Assembly (NCBI GenBank): GCA_017308215.1
Contig: JAFKFQ010000416.1
Span: 1-34,758, forward strand
Reading direction: 5' to 3'
DNA length: 34,758 bases
Origin: a bacterium
Lineage (GTDB): Bacteria > Planctomycetota > Planctomycetia > Gemmatales > Gemmataceae
The translations under genes were made by a program, and so were the position numbers. Positions 24,477 to 33,373 of the stretch are shown one piece after another; the stretch's first letter is position 1, and each line of letters begins with the position of its first letter. The notes beneath the pieces were generated by a model, which did no database searches, had not been told where the DNA came from, and worked only from the letters and a program-made list of their open reading frames with translations.

Positions 24477-25592
24477 TCATTCGGCCAGCTCGTAGCCCTC
24501 TCTCCAGGGCTGCGCCTCTGGGAGTTTGTCCGCCGACCCGGACCGGGGCCACCCCTGTGACCACCCGGCGATGACCCAGGTCCGACCCGACTTCCGCAGT
24601 CCGTAGGTGATGACGGTTTCCTCGTTCCTCGCCGGGGACTCGTCGTCTCCCTTGACGTGCTCGATGCCCCGGACGATGACACAGGCCCGGTCCCCCTCGC
24701 ACCACCAGGCGTCGAGGCGGCGGAGGTACACCCACCGCCCGTGGTCCCAGCCGAGGAACCGGTCCCGCAGGCCGGCCGCACGCCCCTCCGGGCTGTGGTC
24801 GAAGTGCGGGTACGCCGCCGCCACCGTCAGCCAGTCCTGTTGGTGGAAGCCGGTGTGGTAGTCCTCAACGGGCTTGAGCAGTTCCGCCGGGACCGTCGTC
24901 GGGGGGACCAGGAACGGGGGGGCCGACGGCGGGCGGTAGGACGGGTCAGGCGGGTCGGGCTGTCCGGCCGGGATGAATGCGTCCTCCACTGCCGGCTGTG
25001 GGTTCTCGCCGGCCGCCTGCCCCTTTGCCGACCAGTGTTCCCGCCAGCCCGCCCACCACGCCTCGAACTGGCGCCCCCACGTCCCGATGTCGAGCGGCAC
25101 GCCGTTCGTGAACGACTCCAGCGAGTCGCAGTCGACGGCCAAGCCCGTGGCGGTGCCGTGAGGTCCGTGGTTGTGTGGCTCGAACGAGACGTGGACACGC
25201 AGCGGCGAGGCGGCGTTGCGGCCCTCCGGGCCGCCGACCAGCGCCTCCCGGACGCACGCCATCGCCGCATCGAACTCGGCCTGAGGAGAGTTGACCGCCA
25301 GGTGCGCCTCGGCCGCCCCGTGCGGCCACTCCTCAAGGTCGGCGAGGGTGATGCGGGACGCAGGCCCGAACTCGGACGGCTTCACGGTGAGGCCGGCGGG
25401 CGAGTAGTACGCAACGATCCGCTCGACCCCGCCCAGTTTCAGATCGACGGTACCGTCTTCGACGGGCGTCCCGTCGACGTTGCGCCGGAGGCATCGGAAG
25501 GACAGGTGCAGCGATTTGAGGTGGCGGTCCCAGCGGCAGTCAACGAGTCGGGCGTCGTGGAGCAGCGGTGGGATGTCGTTCAAACCCGCCAT
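24477..25592 (-). CDS. Hypothetical protein with an NTF2/SnoaL-like C-terminal domain
   Basis: A 371-aa soluble protein in two parts. Residues 1-200 begin MAGLNDIPPLLHDARLVDCR and include LHLSFRCLRRNVDGT and RVHVSFEPHNHGPHG; I do not recognise this domain. A Pro-rich linker (about 205-245, PAGQPDPPDPSYRPPSAPP) leads to a C-terminal alpha+beta segment (about 250-355: HTGFHQQDWLTVAAAYPHFD, VIVRGIEHVKG, TWVIAGWSQGW) with the look of an NTF2/SnoaL-like cone fold. There is no signal peptide. The ATG at 25592 is chosen over one 10 codons upstream because the conserved-looking protein starts there; neither ribosome site is strong. Function unknown. Confidence 0.75.
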   Translation of the reverse strand: MAGLNDIPPLLHDARLVDCRWDRHLKSLHLSFRCLRRNVDGTPVEDGTVDLKLGGVERIVAYYSPAGLTVKPSEFGPASRITLADLEEWPHGAAEAHLAVNSPQAEFDAAMACVREALVGGPEGRNAASPLRVHVSFEPHNHGPHGTATGLAVDCDSLESFTNGVPLDIGTWGRQFEAWWAGWREHWSAKGQAAGENPQPAVEDAFIPAGQPDPPDPSYRPPSAPPFLVPPTTVPAELLKPVEDYHTGFHQQDWLTVAAAYPHFDHSPEGRAAGLRDRFLGWDHGRWVYLRRLDAWWCEGDRACVIVRGIEHVKGDDESPARNEETVITYGLRKSGRTWVIAGWSQGWPRSGSADKLPEAQPWREGYELAE

Positions 25593-25739
25593 GTCAGTCC
25601 CCTGCCACGCACCCGATGGCACGGGGAGAGGGACGAGCCGGCCCGGGACGAGGTTCGGCCCGGGCCGAACGATACCGGTTTCGCCAACGGCGGCTCGGGG
25701 GAGTGGCTCGTGGTGGTGTGGTAAGGATCGTCACGCACG

Positions 25740-25994
25740 CTACACCGATCCACCGTCGGGCACGGCCACGAACCCTTCACCCGCTCGCACGACGACCGGT
25801 TCGGCCAGGTCCACCCAACCGCCTTCGCCCGTTGTCACCGTGGCGATCAAATCGAGCCGCCCCCCGGTGACGGGATCGAGTCGGAAGACGGCGACACGTC
25901 GCCCGGTCTCGATGCCGTCCAAGTGGAAGCGGGGGATGATCCGGTCGTCGGCGAACCGGAAGGTGAAGTGCGCCTCGTGGTACAGCGGGATCAT
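25740..25994 (-). CDS. Hypothetical 84-aa protein cotranscribed with a cupin
   Basis: A small beta-rich protein (MIPLYHEAHFTFRFADDRII, FHLDGIETGRRVAVFRLDP, VDLAEPVVVRAGEGFVAVPD) with no membrane helix. The ATG at 25994 has a strong GGAGG 8 nt upstream, and the gene begins 20 bp after the stop of the cupin gene, so they form a two-gene unit. The family is not recognised. Confidence 0.7.
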   Translation of the reverse strand: MIPLYHEAHFTFRFADDRIIPRFHLDGIETGRRVAVFRLDPVTGGRLDLIATVTTGEGGWVDLAEPVVVRAGEGFVAVPDGGSV

Positions 25995-26014
25995 GGCGCC
26001 GCCCTCCGTGGGCG

Positions 26015-26407
26015 TCAGAGGCGCTCCGGGTCGGCAACCGTGCGCTCGTCCCGCACGTCGCCGGTGTTCAGCGTGGTGGCCGGCTCGAACAGCAGGACGT
26101 GGACCTCCTCGGCGGCGACCGGGCGGTGTTCGACGCCCCGGGGGACGATCAGGAACTCGCCCTCGCCCAGCGGGACGTGCCGGTCCCGGAACTCCATCGT
26201 GAACCGCCCCTTCACGACCAGGAACAGTTCGTCCTCCCGGTCGTGCTTGTGCCAGACGAACTCGCCGACGAACTTGACCAGCTTGACGTGCTGGCCGTTC
26301 AGTTCGCCCACGACCTTCGGACTCCAGTGGTCGGCGAACAGCGCCAGCTTCTCGCCCAGGTTCACCTTCTCCGTGGCCACGGCCTCGTCCCCGCACCGGA
26401 ACCGCAT
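26015..26407 (-). CDS. Single-domain cupin protein
   Basis: A 130-aa cupin. The metal-binding signature is clear: WHKHDREDELFLVVKGRFTM gives the two His and the Glu of motif 1, and LIVPRGVEHRPVA gives the motif 2 His. Such proteins serve as small sugar isomerases, dioxygenases or binding proteins; the exact reaction is not readable. The ATG at 26407 is where the cupin begins. It is divergent from the AraC-family gene with 77 bp between the starts, so that regulator may control this unit. Confidence 0.87.
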   Translation of the reverse strand: MRFRCGDEAVATEKVNLGEKLALFADHWSPKVVGELNGQHVKLVKFVGEFVWHKHDREDELFLVVKGRFTMEFRDRHVPLGEGEFLIVPRGVEHRPVAAEEVHVLLFEPATTLNTGDVRDERTVADPERL

Positions 26408-26484
26408 CCGACCGGGGATAAGATAGCCGGCAGCGGCCCGACAGTCCGGGCGGCGGTCGGCACACGAAGACGCCGGCGAGGGCG

Positions 26485-27342
26485 GTGACGGACATGCACG
26501 ACGAGACACTGCCGCCGCCGGCGGCCGCCGCCCGGCTCGCCGACGGGGTGGCGGTGATCCGGGCGACCCGGCCGGCGGGCGAGGGGTTCGGGCGGCACAC
26601 CCACGACTACCACTCGGTCACGGTGCTGCTGTCCAGTCCCGGATCGTCGGTGTGGTGTTACGGCGACGGGAAGAGTCGATCCGTCCGCCCGGCAGCGGGG
26701 GACGTGTTCTTCTGTCCGGCCAACGTGCCCACGGCGGTTCGCACGGAGAAGGCGTTCGAGAGCATCCTGTTGTGTCTCTCCCCGGCCCTCTTCGGCCGTG
26801 CGGCCGACGCCGCCGGGGGCGTGAACCTCGGTGCCGTTGCCCCGGCGGTCATGCGGAAGGACTCGTTCATCCAGCGGGTCGTGACGACACTCGCCGAGGA
26901 AGTTGGTCGTGAGAGGCGCTCCGGGGGAGAGTTGTTCGCCGCCTCACTCGCCACCGCTCTCGGCGTTCACCTGGGCCGGGAGTACGCCGGCCCGTCCGGG
27001 CCGCGCAAGCCCTCGGCCCGGCTCTCCGACGACGAGATGGCCCGGTTGGACCGCCATATCACCCACCACCTCGACGCGCCCCTCACGCTGGACGCCCTGG
27101 CGTCGGTCGTGGGGCGGAGCCGGTTCCACTTCGCCCGGCTGTTCAAGGCGTCCGCCGGGGTGACGCCGCACCAGTACGTCGTCCGCCGCCGGGTCGAGCG
27201 GGCCAGGGAGCTCCTGCGGGCCGGGGGCGTCATCGCCGAGGTAGCGGCGGCGGTCGGCTTCGCCAGCCAGAGCCACCTGACGCTCCACGTCCGGCGGGCG
27301 TTCGGCTGCACCCCCGGCCAACTGGTCGGCCCCGGGAGCTAG
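26485..27342 (+). CDS. AraC-family transcriptional regulator
   Basis: A 285-aa regulator. The N-terminal part is a cupin-like sensor (RHTHDYHSVTVLLSSPGSSV, AGDVFFCPANVPTAV). The C-terminal double helix-turn-helix spans about 185-283, with LTLDALASVVGRSRFHFARL and IAEVAAAVGFASQSHLTLHV, the family hallmark. The GTG at 26485 has GAGGG 4 nt upstream; an ATG at 26494 is a less well placed alternative. It is divergent from the cupin unit and convergent with the methyltransferase, whose stop shares a CTAG with its own stop (27339-27342). The ligand is unknown, but control of the neighbouring cupin genes is the natural guess. Confidence 0.92.
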   Translation: MTDMHDETLPPPAAAARLADGVAVIRATRPAGEGFGRHTHDYHSVTVLLSSPGSSVWCYGDGKSRSVRPAAGDVFFCPANVPTAVRTEKAFESILLCLSPALFGRAADAAGGVNLGAVAPAVMRKDSFIQRVVTTLAEEVGRERRSGGELFAASLATALGVHLGREYAGPSGPRKPSARLSDDEMARLDRHITHHLDAPLTLDALASVVGRSRFHFARLFKASAGVTPHQYVVRRRVERARELLRAGGVIAEVAAAVGFASQSHLTLHVRRAFGCTPGQLVGPGS

Positions 27343-28088
27343 TCCTTGTGCCCGACGACCAGGTAGTGCCGGGGCATCGACTCCCGCACGACCTCGGCCC
27401 GGAAGCCCGCCGCTTCGAGTTGCTTCGTCACCTGTCCCGGTTCGAGCCGCATCGCCTTCGGCGGGCCGACCTCCGCACCGACCTCGTAGTCCACCACCAC
27501 GAATCGACCGCCCCGCTTCAGCCCCTCGTACACCTTCCGGGCGTATGCCTCTCGCCCCTTGACGTGGTGCCAGGTGTCCAGCGTCAGCACGGCGTCCACG
27601 GAGGCGGGCTGTAACTCGGGGTCGTCCGGGCCGACCTTCCGGGGCACGATCCTGGCCGGCCCCAGGTCGGCGCCGCGCTTCGCCAAGTACTCGACCATCG
27701 CCGGCTCGGCGTCGATGGCGATGACCGTGCCGCCCGGGCTCACCGCCCGGCTCAGGTGTGACACCATGTAGCCCGTCCCCGCACCGACGTCGGCGACCGT
27801 CGCCCCCGGCTTCAGGGCCAGGGCCGCAACGATCTCCTCCGGGCGCTGCCACGTGTCCCGCCCCGGGTCGTTCCACTTCTTCGCACGGTCCGCCGCGTCG
27901 GCGAAGGCGTGTTGGTGCTCCCCGTGCCCGGGCTGCTCGTCCGGTTCGGGTGGCTCGACCTTCTTGGGTTGCTGCTCGACGGCCTTGTTGCTGTCGGTCT
28001 CCGTCACGGCGACCTCCTTTCGCTGACCACACCCGGCGGTGTAGGCTGCAACTGCGATCACGAGTGAAAGAATGGCACGGCTCGTCAC
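27339..28088 (-). CDS. Class I SAM-dependent methyltransferase with a lipoprotein-like leader
   Basis: A 249-aa protein. The N-terminus VTSRAILSLVIAVAAYTAGC looks like a signal peptide ending in a weak lipobox (TAGC, Cys20), followed by a charged, Pro/His-rich linker (21-65). The methyltransferase fold has motif I VADVGAGTGYMVSHL (98-112), the acidic loop AIDAEPAMVEYL and LTLDTWHHVKGREAYARKVY. The GTG at 28088 has GGGAG 8 nt upstream. SAM is cytoplasmic, so an exported methyltransferase is odd: the leader may act as a membrane anchor with the enzyme inside, or the start may be wrong. Its stop overlaps the AraC stop. Substrate unknown. Confidence 0.85.
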   Translation of the reverse strand: MTSRAILSLVIAVAAYTAGCGQRKEVAVTETDSNKAVEQQPKKVEPPEPDEQPGHGEHQHAFADAADRAKKWNDPGRDTWQRPEEIVAALALKPGATVADVGAGTGYMVSHLSRAVSPGGTVIAIDAEPAMVEYLAKRGADLGPARIVPRKVGPDDPELQPASVDAVLTLDTWHHVKGREAYARKVYEGLKRGGRFVVVDYEVGAEVGPPKAMRLEPGQVTKQLEAAGFRAEVVRESMPRHYLVVGHKD

Positions 28089-28202
28089 ACGAATTCTCCC
28101 GGCTTGGTGCAGGAGTGTACGCCGCCGCACCCCGGCGGGTCTTCCAGGTGTGTGCTCTCCTCTTGCAGAATGTTGCTGTGGCGGCCGGTCAATGAAGGGC
28201 TG

Positions 28203-28688
28203 ATCTGACGGCGGCTCGCCGCCCGGATGCAGGCGGACGGGCTGCTCACCCCGTTCCAGGCCGCGCAGCTGCTCCGCGGGAAGTCCCGCCGGTTCGTCAT
28301 CGGCCGGTACAAGGTGCTCGACCGGATCGGGCTCGGGGGGATGGGCGAGGTGTTCCTGGCCGAGCACCTGGACATGCGCCGCCGGGCCGCCGTCAAGGTG
28401 CTCCCCCGGGCGCTGTCCGACAGCCCGTTCGCCCGGGAGCGGTTCCTCCGGGAGGCCTGGACGGCCGGCCAGATCGACCACCTGAACGTGGTCCGGGCGT
28501 ACGACATCGGCGAGGACCGGGGGTAGCCTACCTGGTGGTGGAGTTCGTCGACGGGGTGAGCCGGCACGACCTGGTGACCCGGCCCGGGCCGCTCGCGCCG
28601 GACCGGGCGGCCCACTACCTGCTCCAGGCCACTCGGGGGCTCAGCTACCTGGCCGAGGCCCGAGGTACCGGAGGTGGTCGACGGTAGG
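28203..28688 (+). pseudogene. Ser/Thr protein kinase remnant
   Basis: The first part reads MQADGLLTPFQAAQLLRGKS, then YKVLDRIGLGGMGEVFLAEH and AAVKVLPRAL, the opening of a planctomycete kinase with the glycine loop and ATP-binding Lys. It stops at a TAG in a G5 run near 28520. The next frame resumes with YLVVEFVDGVSRHDLVTRPG and GLSYLAEARG, then ends before the catalytic HRD and DFG blocks. One missing G explains the break; the 3' half is gone as well. The gene is dead. Confidence 0.8.
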
Positions 28689-28920
28689 CCATCCAACCGG
28701 ATCGCGCCGGGCCAGCTGCCGACCGCAGGCTCCGCCCCTTGTGGCCGACTGGATGATCGAACTCACCGGATTCGCGGGAGTCGCGCGGAGCGGCGAAGCT
28801 CGTGGGCTTCATCGGCACGTCTCGTGCGTTATCCCATCCGGCATGGCGCCCCATCGGTGTCATCGTGACACCGTCAGGGGCTTGGGCAGGGCGAGCCGTC
28901 AGGGGGAGTTCCCTGGCGGA

Positions 28921-29085
28921 TTATTCTGTTAATTGTTTTATATTGGTAAATTTCTTTTCAAGCATTTCTCGGATCTGCCTCCCGACATCCTCCCGCAGGG
29001 TCGGAGAGTACCCGACGTGGAAGTCGTGGGCGACTTTCTGCTGGTCGATCACGACTAGGGTCGGGAAGGGACACGGCGCGGGAAC
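28921..29085 (-). pseudogene. C-terminal fragment of a thioredoxin-fold (TlpA/redoxin-like) protein
   Basis: The frame gives FPTLVVIDQQKVAHDFHVGY and SPTLREDVGRQIREMLEKKF, the usual end of a TlpA-like thioredoxin domain (cis-Pro strand followed by the last helix). The N-terminal half with the CxxC motif is absent, and unrelated sequence precedes it. The last 15 codons lie in an unusually AT-rich patch (about 28920-28965). Confidence 0.5.
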
Positions 29086-29200
29086 GGTGTGGAAGGCGCG
29101 GGCGGAACTCGTGAGGAGCGGGGAGCTGTTCAACCCGCGGGACGAGAAGGGCTACCGACTCGCGGGTTGGCGGAAGGCGAAGACGCCGTCGCTGCTCTGA

Positions 29201-29347
29201 CTTTCGCTGGCAGTGGAGGTACGAGACCATGTTTCGGGCGGCCGGGATGCCGTCACGCGTGGGCGAGGTCATCCGAGCCGTGTAGCCGGAAGCGGGCGGA
29301 AGGGAGGGGGTACATGCGGCAGGGCCGTACCCCCTACAAAACTCCTA
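29201..29347. other. Spacer with no recognisable gene
   Basis: Between the kinase/redoxin relics and the beta-helix gene I see no protein-like frame. A short coherent-looking C-terminal piece (WKARAELVRSGELFNPRDEK, ending at a stop at 29200) on the plus strand may be another gene fragment, but it is not identifiable. Confidence 0.4.
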
Positions 29348-32300
29348 TTACGGCAGATACACGGTTTGAGCGAGCGTGTTGTTGTCCGCGTCGTTGAGGA
29401 TGAGCGGCAGCGCGGGCGCGCTCCGTGGGGGGAGTGCCACGCGGAGGCGGATGACCGGCGGCCGCGGTGCGGTGACGAGGCCACCCCCCGCGACCCGGCT
29501 GTACACCGTGTTGGTGTACTCGACGACCGCCAGCCCGCTCGAATCGGTCGTGACCGTGCCTGAAATCGGATTCCCGTTGCCGTCCTCGAGCCAGACGTTC
29601 GCCCCCGCCACCGGGGTCTGGCCGGTCTGGTTCAGGACGGTCACCGCGATCCGCCAGATGATCTCGACGTTGGTGACGGTTTGCGCCGTGGTCGGATTGG
29701 GGTTCATCACCGGAACCCGTCGACCGCTGTCGACCGCGACCTCGCCGGGGTTGTTACTGCCCTCGAACTGCTGGGCGATGAGCTTGATGTCCCGCACGGG
29801 GTTGGAGCTCGCACTCCCCAGCAGGAAGACGGCCTGGAAGCGGGCGTTCGGGTCGGTGACGCCGGCCGCCGTCCGGTCGGAGATGCCGGTCCCCGTCAAC
29901 CGCCGGTAGATGTTCCCGTCGAACACCGCACCGGCGACGACCGGGTCACCGGCACCGTCGTTGTCGCCCAGGTTGAGCAACCGGTGGTTGCCGACCAACC
30001 AGTTGTTCAGGAACCGGACCCCCGTCCCGTCGCTGAGGGCGGCGATGGTCAGGGCGTACGCCCGGAATCTCGTGTCGTCGGTCTTCACCACCGCGGTGAT
30101 GGTGTTGTTCTCGAACAGGTTGTTGGCGTTGGCGTTGGAGCTACTGCCCGAGTTCACGTTCTGGGTGACCCGCAGGCCGATCGCCGCCCACACGCCGGCG
30201 GCGTCCGTCTCCGCGAACAGGGTGTTGTTGCGGAACACCAGGTTCTTCTGGATCGAATTGTAGTTCCGCAGCCGAACCGCGGTCGCCTCCAGGGTGGACC
30301 CGCTGTCCGGGGCCAAGTCCCAGTACTCCAGGTTGGGTCGCTCCCGGGCCTCGAACCGGTTGCCGGAGATCAGCCCGTCGGTGATGTCACGGGTCCGGTC
30401 CGCACTACTCGTGGTGCCGGAGCCGTCGAGGATCAAGCCGCGGCCCAGCACGGGCTGGACGGTGTTGCCGGTGAGGTCGAAGAGCGTCAGCCCGCCGAGG
30501 AGGATGCCGTACCCGTCGGACACGATCGCCTTCTGCTGGATGGTGTTATTACTGATAACGGCGCGACTCACGTTGCCGCCCGTGCGCGTGTGGGTCCCGA
30601 TAATGATGCCCGCCATCGGCGAGTTGAGCAGCGTGGTGCCCTCCACCCTCTTGATGTTCCGCGCGCCTTGGAGCTGAATCGAGGCGACCTGACGGCTCAT
30701 GCGGTTGTGAACGGTATCCACCTGCGAGTCGAACGTACCGCCGAAGATGTCGGCGGAATCGACGCCGATTGCGTACAGGTTGCTCGTGTCCGGCCCCTTT
30801 ACGAGCGTGTTCACGCCGTTCAGCGTGAGGCCCGCCGTACCCGCCGCGTTGATCGCGAAGCTCGCGTACGAGGTGCCGCCCTGCACGATGCTCCCGCCGT
30901 TTCCGGTGACGGTGAGGTTGGCGGCCTGCTTTGCGTAACCGTCCCTCAGGTTGTTCGGGACGGATTTGAAGTTGTCGAGGTTGAGCGCGATGATCCCCGA
31001 ATCCCGGGACCGCAGGAGCCGGGCGTTGTCGATGTAGACGGTCGCCTGGCTATTGGACACCAGGCTGTTTTGGTCGACGCTCTCGTCGTAGTCCAGGGTG
31101 ATTCGGATTCGGACTTTCGGGTTCAGGCCCTGGCCCGCCCCCGGGCTCGGATTCGCTTTCGGGACGAACCCGGCAACCACCCCGAATCCGCGGCCGACGC
31201 CGTCGGCGCCGTCGCCGGCCAGGAAGAACGGGCTTCCGACCGGGTTGGCGCTGGTGTAGTTGGCGTTCCACGTGCTGGGCATCGGCTGCCAATCGCCCGG
31301 CCCCGGAGTGTTCGCGTACGTGTACAGAATGGTAATGTTGATCTTGACCGCGTCGTTGTAGCCGAGCGAACGGGCCGTCACCATGGCGGCGTACTCGCGG
31401 CCCACGTCCAGCGCGAGGGGATTGCCGGCCGCGTCGGTAATGACGCCCGAGGTGATCGTCTGCGTGTTGCGGACCAGGCCGGCCGTGCGCTTACCCGTGG
31501 CGGTGGTGTAGGGACCGACCTTGTACACGTAGTCGCCCCAGAACCCGTTCAGCGCGCCGGGCCGGGTGGCGAACTCGGTCGCCTTGGCGACCCGAGTGAG
31601 GGGGGCCGTGGCGGTCGAGCCGGAGATGGTCCAGTTCGTGTCCGGTGTACTCGTGTTGACCGGCGACTCGAACCCGCCGTTCGGGACGACCGGGTTCGCG
31701 CCGGTGTCGTAGGTGATCGTGTAGCCGTTCAGGTCGAGGGTGACGTTCGGGGCCGTGACGAGAAACGCCGTGCCCGTGGCCACCACGTTCTTCGTCAGCC
31801 GATAGGTGGTGTTCGCGGTGCCGAGCACCCGCGGGCTGGTCAGGTTACTGAGGTCCGAGCCCGGCTGGTCCACGACGTCGACCACGTTCGTCGGCGAGGT
31901 GCTCGACACCGAGAAGGCGTCGACGTCCACGGCCGGGGCGTAGCTCTTCGTCTTGACCACCCCGGCGTAGCTGTTCGCCCCGGCGAACGTGCCGTCGGTG
32001 GCGGTCACCGCCCAGATGTTGCCCGTGCCGGCGGTGTCGGTCACCCAAACGCCGGAGGAGTTCAGGTACTGGTTCGTGTCGAGCCGCTGCACCCGCCCCT
32101 GGAGGTTGTTGGAGCCCGTGCCGGTGGCCTTCAGGGTGAGCTTCACCCACATCCCGCTCACGGCCGGGAACGGGACCGTCTGGAGCACCGTGGTGACCGT
32201 GGCGCCGGTCTGGTTGCGGCCGAGAACGACCTGGCCGAGGCGGTCGACGGTCAGGGAGTAGAACCCGAAGTTGGACGCCCCCAGGTTGGTCCCACGGGCC

Positions 32301-33373
32301 AGCACCCCGACGCTGGTGAGTTGGGTCATCAGCACAGACGCGGACACCGTCTGGTCCGCCTGCTGGGGCACGTCGTACCACGCCCACTCGGTGCTGTTGG
32401 ACCCGGTCGGGGTGACCCGCAGCACCTGGCTGCCGCCGCTCGCCAACAGCGGGGACGCCGGCGCGCCTTGCACCGAGAAGGCGGCGGTAGGACCCGCCAC
32501 GAGGGGATTGCCCGACATCCCGTACGCCTTCCAACCGGTGTCCGTCCAGTCCGGGTTTGGGCTCGTGTTCGACGGGTTGCTCCCCAGCGGAAAGGTGGGA
32601 GCCTCGAAGCTCTGGGCGTAGGTTCCGGGCGCGTCGGGGGTGGTGGCCAGGAAGTCGTCAACATACCCCGTGTCGGGCGAATTCAAGGGCACGCTCACCC
32701 GGCTCACCCCGGTCAGCGTGCCGGTGGTGATCGGGGTCGTCGAGTCGGTCACCGTCACCGCCCACGTCTCCGTGCTCACCCACCCGCCGGTCGAGTTCAA
32801 GTACTGCCCGGTGTCCGGCCGCTGCACCTTGGCCCGGATGACGGGGCTGGTGGTGCCGGCAACGTCGAGGGTGACGGTCGCCCACTTCTGGCTGTAGTAG
32901 TTCGCCGGGACCGCGCTGGCGGTGGACGTGGTCAGGGTCGTTTCGACGCCGTTGACCACCTTGACGATGCTGGCGACGGCGTACCCGCGGGTGATCGTGG
33001 CGGCGTAGAACGTGGGGGCGGCGGTGTCCAGGGCGGACGCGCGGGCCAGCAGCCGCGTTTGGGCCACGCTGTTCAGGAACACGCTCGCCGACACGGTGGC
33101 TTCGGTGCCCACGCTGGTGCCGCTCCAGGCGCGGGCGTTCTGCCCGCTGGCCGGGGTGAACGTGAGGGCGTTGCTGCCGGACGGGACGGGCGGGGACAGG
33201 GTGGGGGCGGTGACGGCGAACCGGGTCGCGCCGTCACTCGACTGCTGGAGCCAGCCGGTCGGCAGGGAGTTGACTGCGGTGGTGTCGAACTGCTGGTCGA
33301 TCACGACCGCCGGCACGTCCCGCGACTCCAACGCTTCGAGGGCCAGTTGCACGCGGCGGCGATACTGTATCAT
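29348..33373 (-). CDS. Large secreted protein: two tandem jelly-roll-like modules, parallel beta-helix, C-terminal Ig-like domain
   Basis: A 1341-aa protein with the planctomycete N-terminal motif LALEALESRDVPA (residues 10-22), linked to export in this phylum. Two related modules of about 230 residues follow; both contain the pattern (R)VQR-DT-QYLNS-GVWV and end with DVDAFSV- or YVDDFLA-type strands. Next comes TYRLTKNVVATGTAFLVTAP and VTLDLNGYTITYD, then a right-handed parallel beta-helix with Asn-rich turns (NNTIQQKAIVSDGYGILLGG, FRNNTLFAETD, FENNTITAVV), typical of pectate-lyase-like and adhesin folds. The last 120 residues look like a CNA-B/Ig-like domain (TPVAGANVWLEDGNGNPISG). No catalytic residues are recognisable. 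The ATG at 33373 has GGAGA about 6 nt upstream. It is probably a surface protein or glycan-binding enzyme. Confidence 0.88.
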   Translation of the reverse strand: MIQYRRRVQLALEALESRDVPAVVIDQQFDTTAVNSLPTGWLQQSSDGATRFAVTAPTLSPPVPSGSNALTFTPASGQNARAWSGTSVGTEATVSASVFLNSVAQTRLLARASALDTAAPTFYAATITRGYAVASIVKVVNGVETTLTTSTASAVPANYYSQKWATVTLDVAGTTSPVIRAKVQRPDTGQYLNSTGGWVSTETWAVTVTDSTTPITTGTLTGVSRVSVPLNSPDTGYVDDFLATTPDAPGTYAQSFEAPTFPLGSNPSNTSPNPDWTDTGWKAYGMSGNPLVAGPTAAFSVQGAPASPLLASGGSQVLRVTPTGSNSTEWAWYDVPQQADQTVSASVLMTQLTSVGVLARGTNLGASNFGFYSLTVDRLGQVVLGRNQTGATVTTVLQTVPFPAVSGMWVKLTLKATGTGSNNLQGRVQRLDTNQYLNSSGVWVTDTAGTGNIWAVTATDGTFAGANSYAGVVKTKSYAPAVDVDAFSVSSTSPTNVVDVVDQPGSDLSNLTSPRVLGTANTTYRLTKNVVATGTAFLVTAPNVTLDLNGYTITYDTGANPVVPNGGFESPVNTSTPDTNWTISGSTATAPLTRVAKATEFATRPGALNGFWGDYVYKVGPYTTATGKRTAGLVRNTQTITSGVITDAAGNPLALDVGREYAAMVTARSLGYNDAVKINITILYTYANTPGPGDWQPMPSTWNANYTSANPVGSPFFLAGDGADGVGRGFGVVAGFVPKANPSPGAGQGLNPKVRIRITLDYDESVDQNSLVSNSQATVYIDNARLLRSRDSGIIALNLDNFKSVPNNLRDGYAKQAANLTVTGNGGSIVQGGTSYASFAINAAGTAGLTLNGVNTLVKGPDTSNLYAIGVDSADIFGGTFDSQVDTVHNRMSRQVASIQLQGARNIKRVEGTTLLNSPMAGIIIGTHTRTGGNVSRAVISNNTIQQKAIVSDGYGILLGGLTLFDLTGNTVQPVLGRGLILDGSGTTSSADRTRDITDGLISGNRFEARERPNLEYWDLAPDSGSTLEATAVRLRNYNSIQKNLVFRNNTLFAETDAAGVWAAIGLRVTQNVNSGSSSNANANNLFENNTITAVVKTDDTRFRAYALTIAALSDGTGVRFLNNWLVGNHRLLNLGDNDGAGDPVVAGAVFDGNIYRRLTGTGISDRTAAGVTDPNARFQAVFLLGSASSNPVRDIKLIAQQFEGSNNPGEVAVDSGRRVPVMNPNPTTAQTVTNVEIIWRIAVTVLNQTGQTPVAGANVWLEDGNGNPISGTVTTDSSGLAVVEYTNTVYSRVAGGGLVTAPRPPVIRLRVALPPRSAPALPLILNDADNNTLAQTVYLP

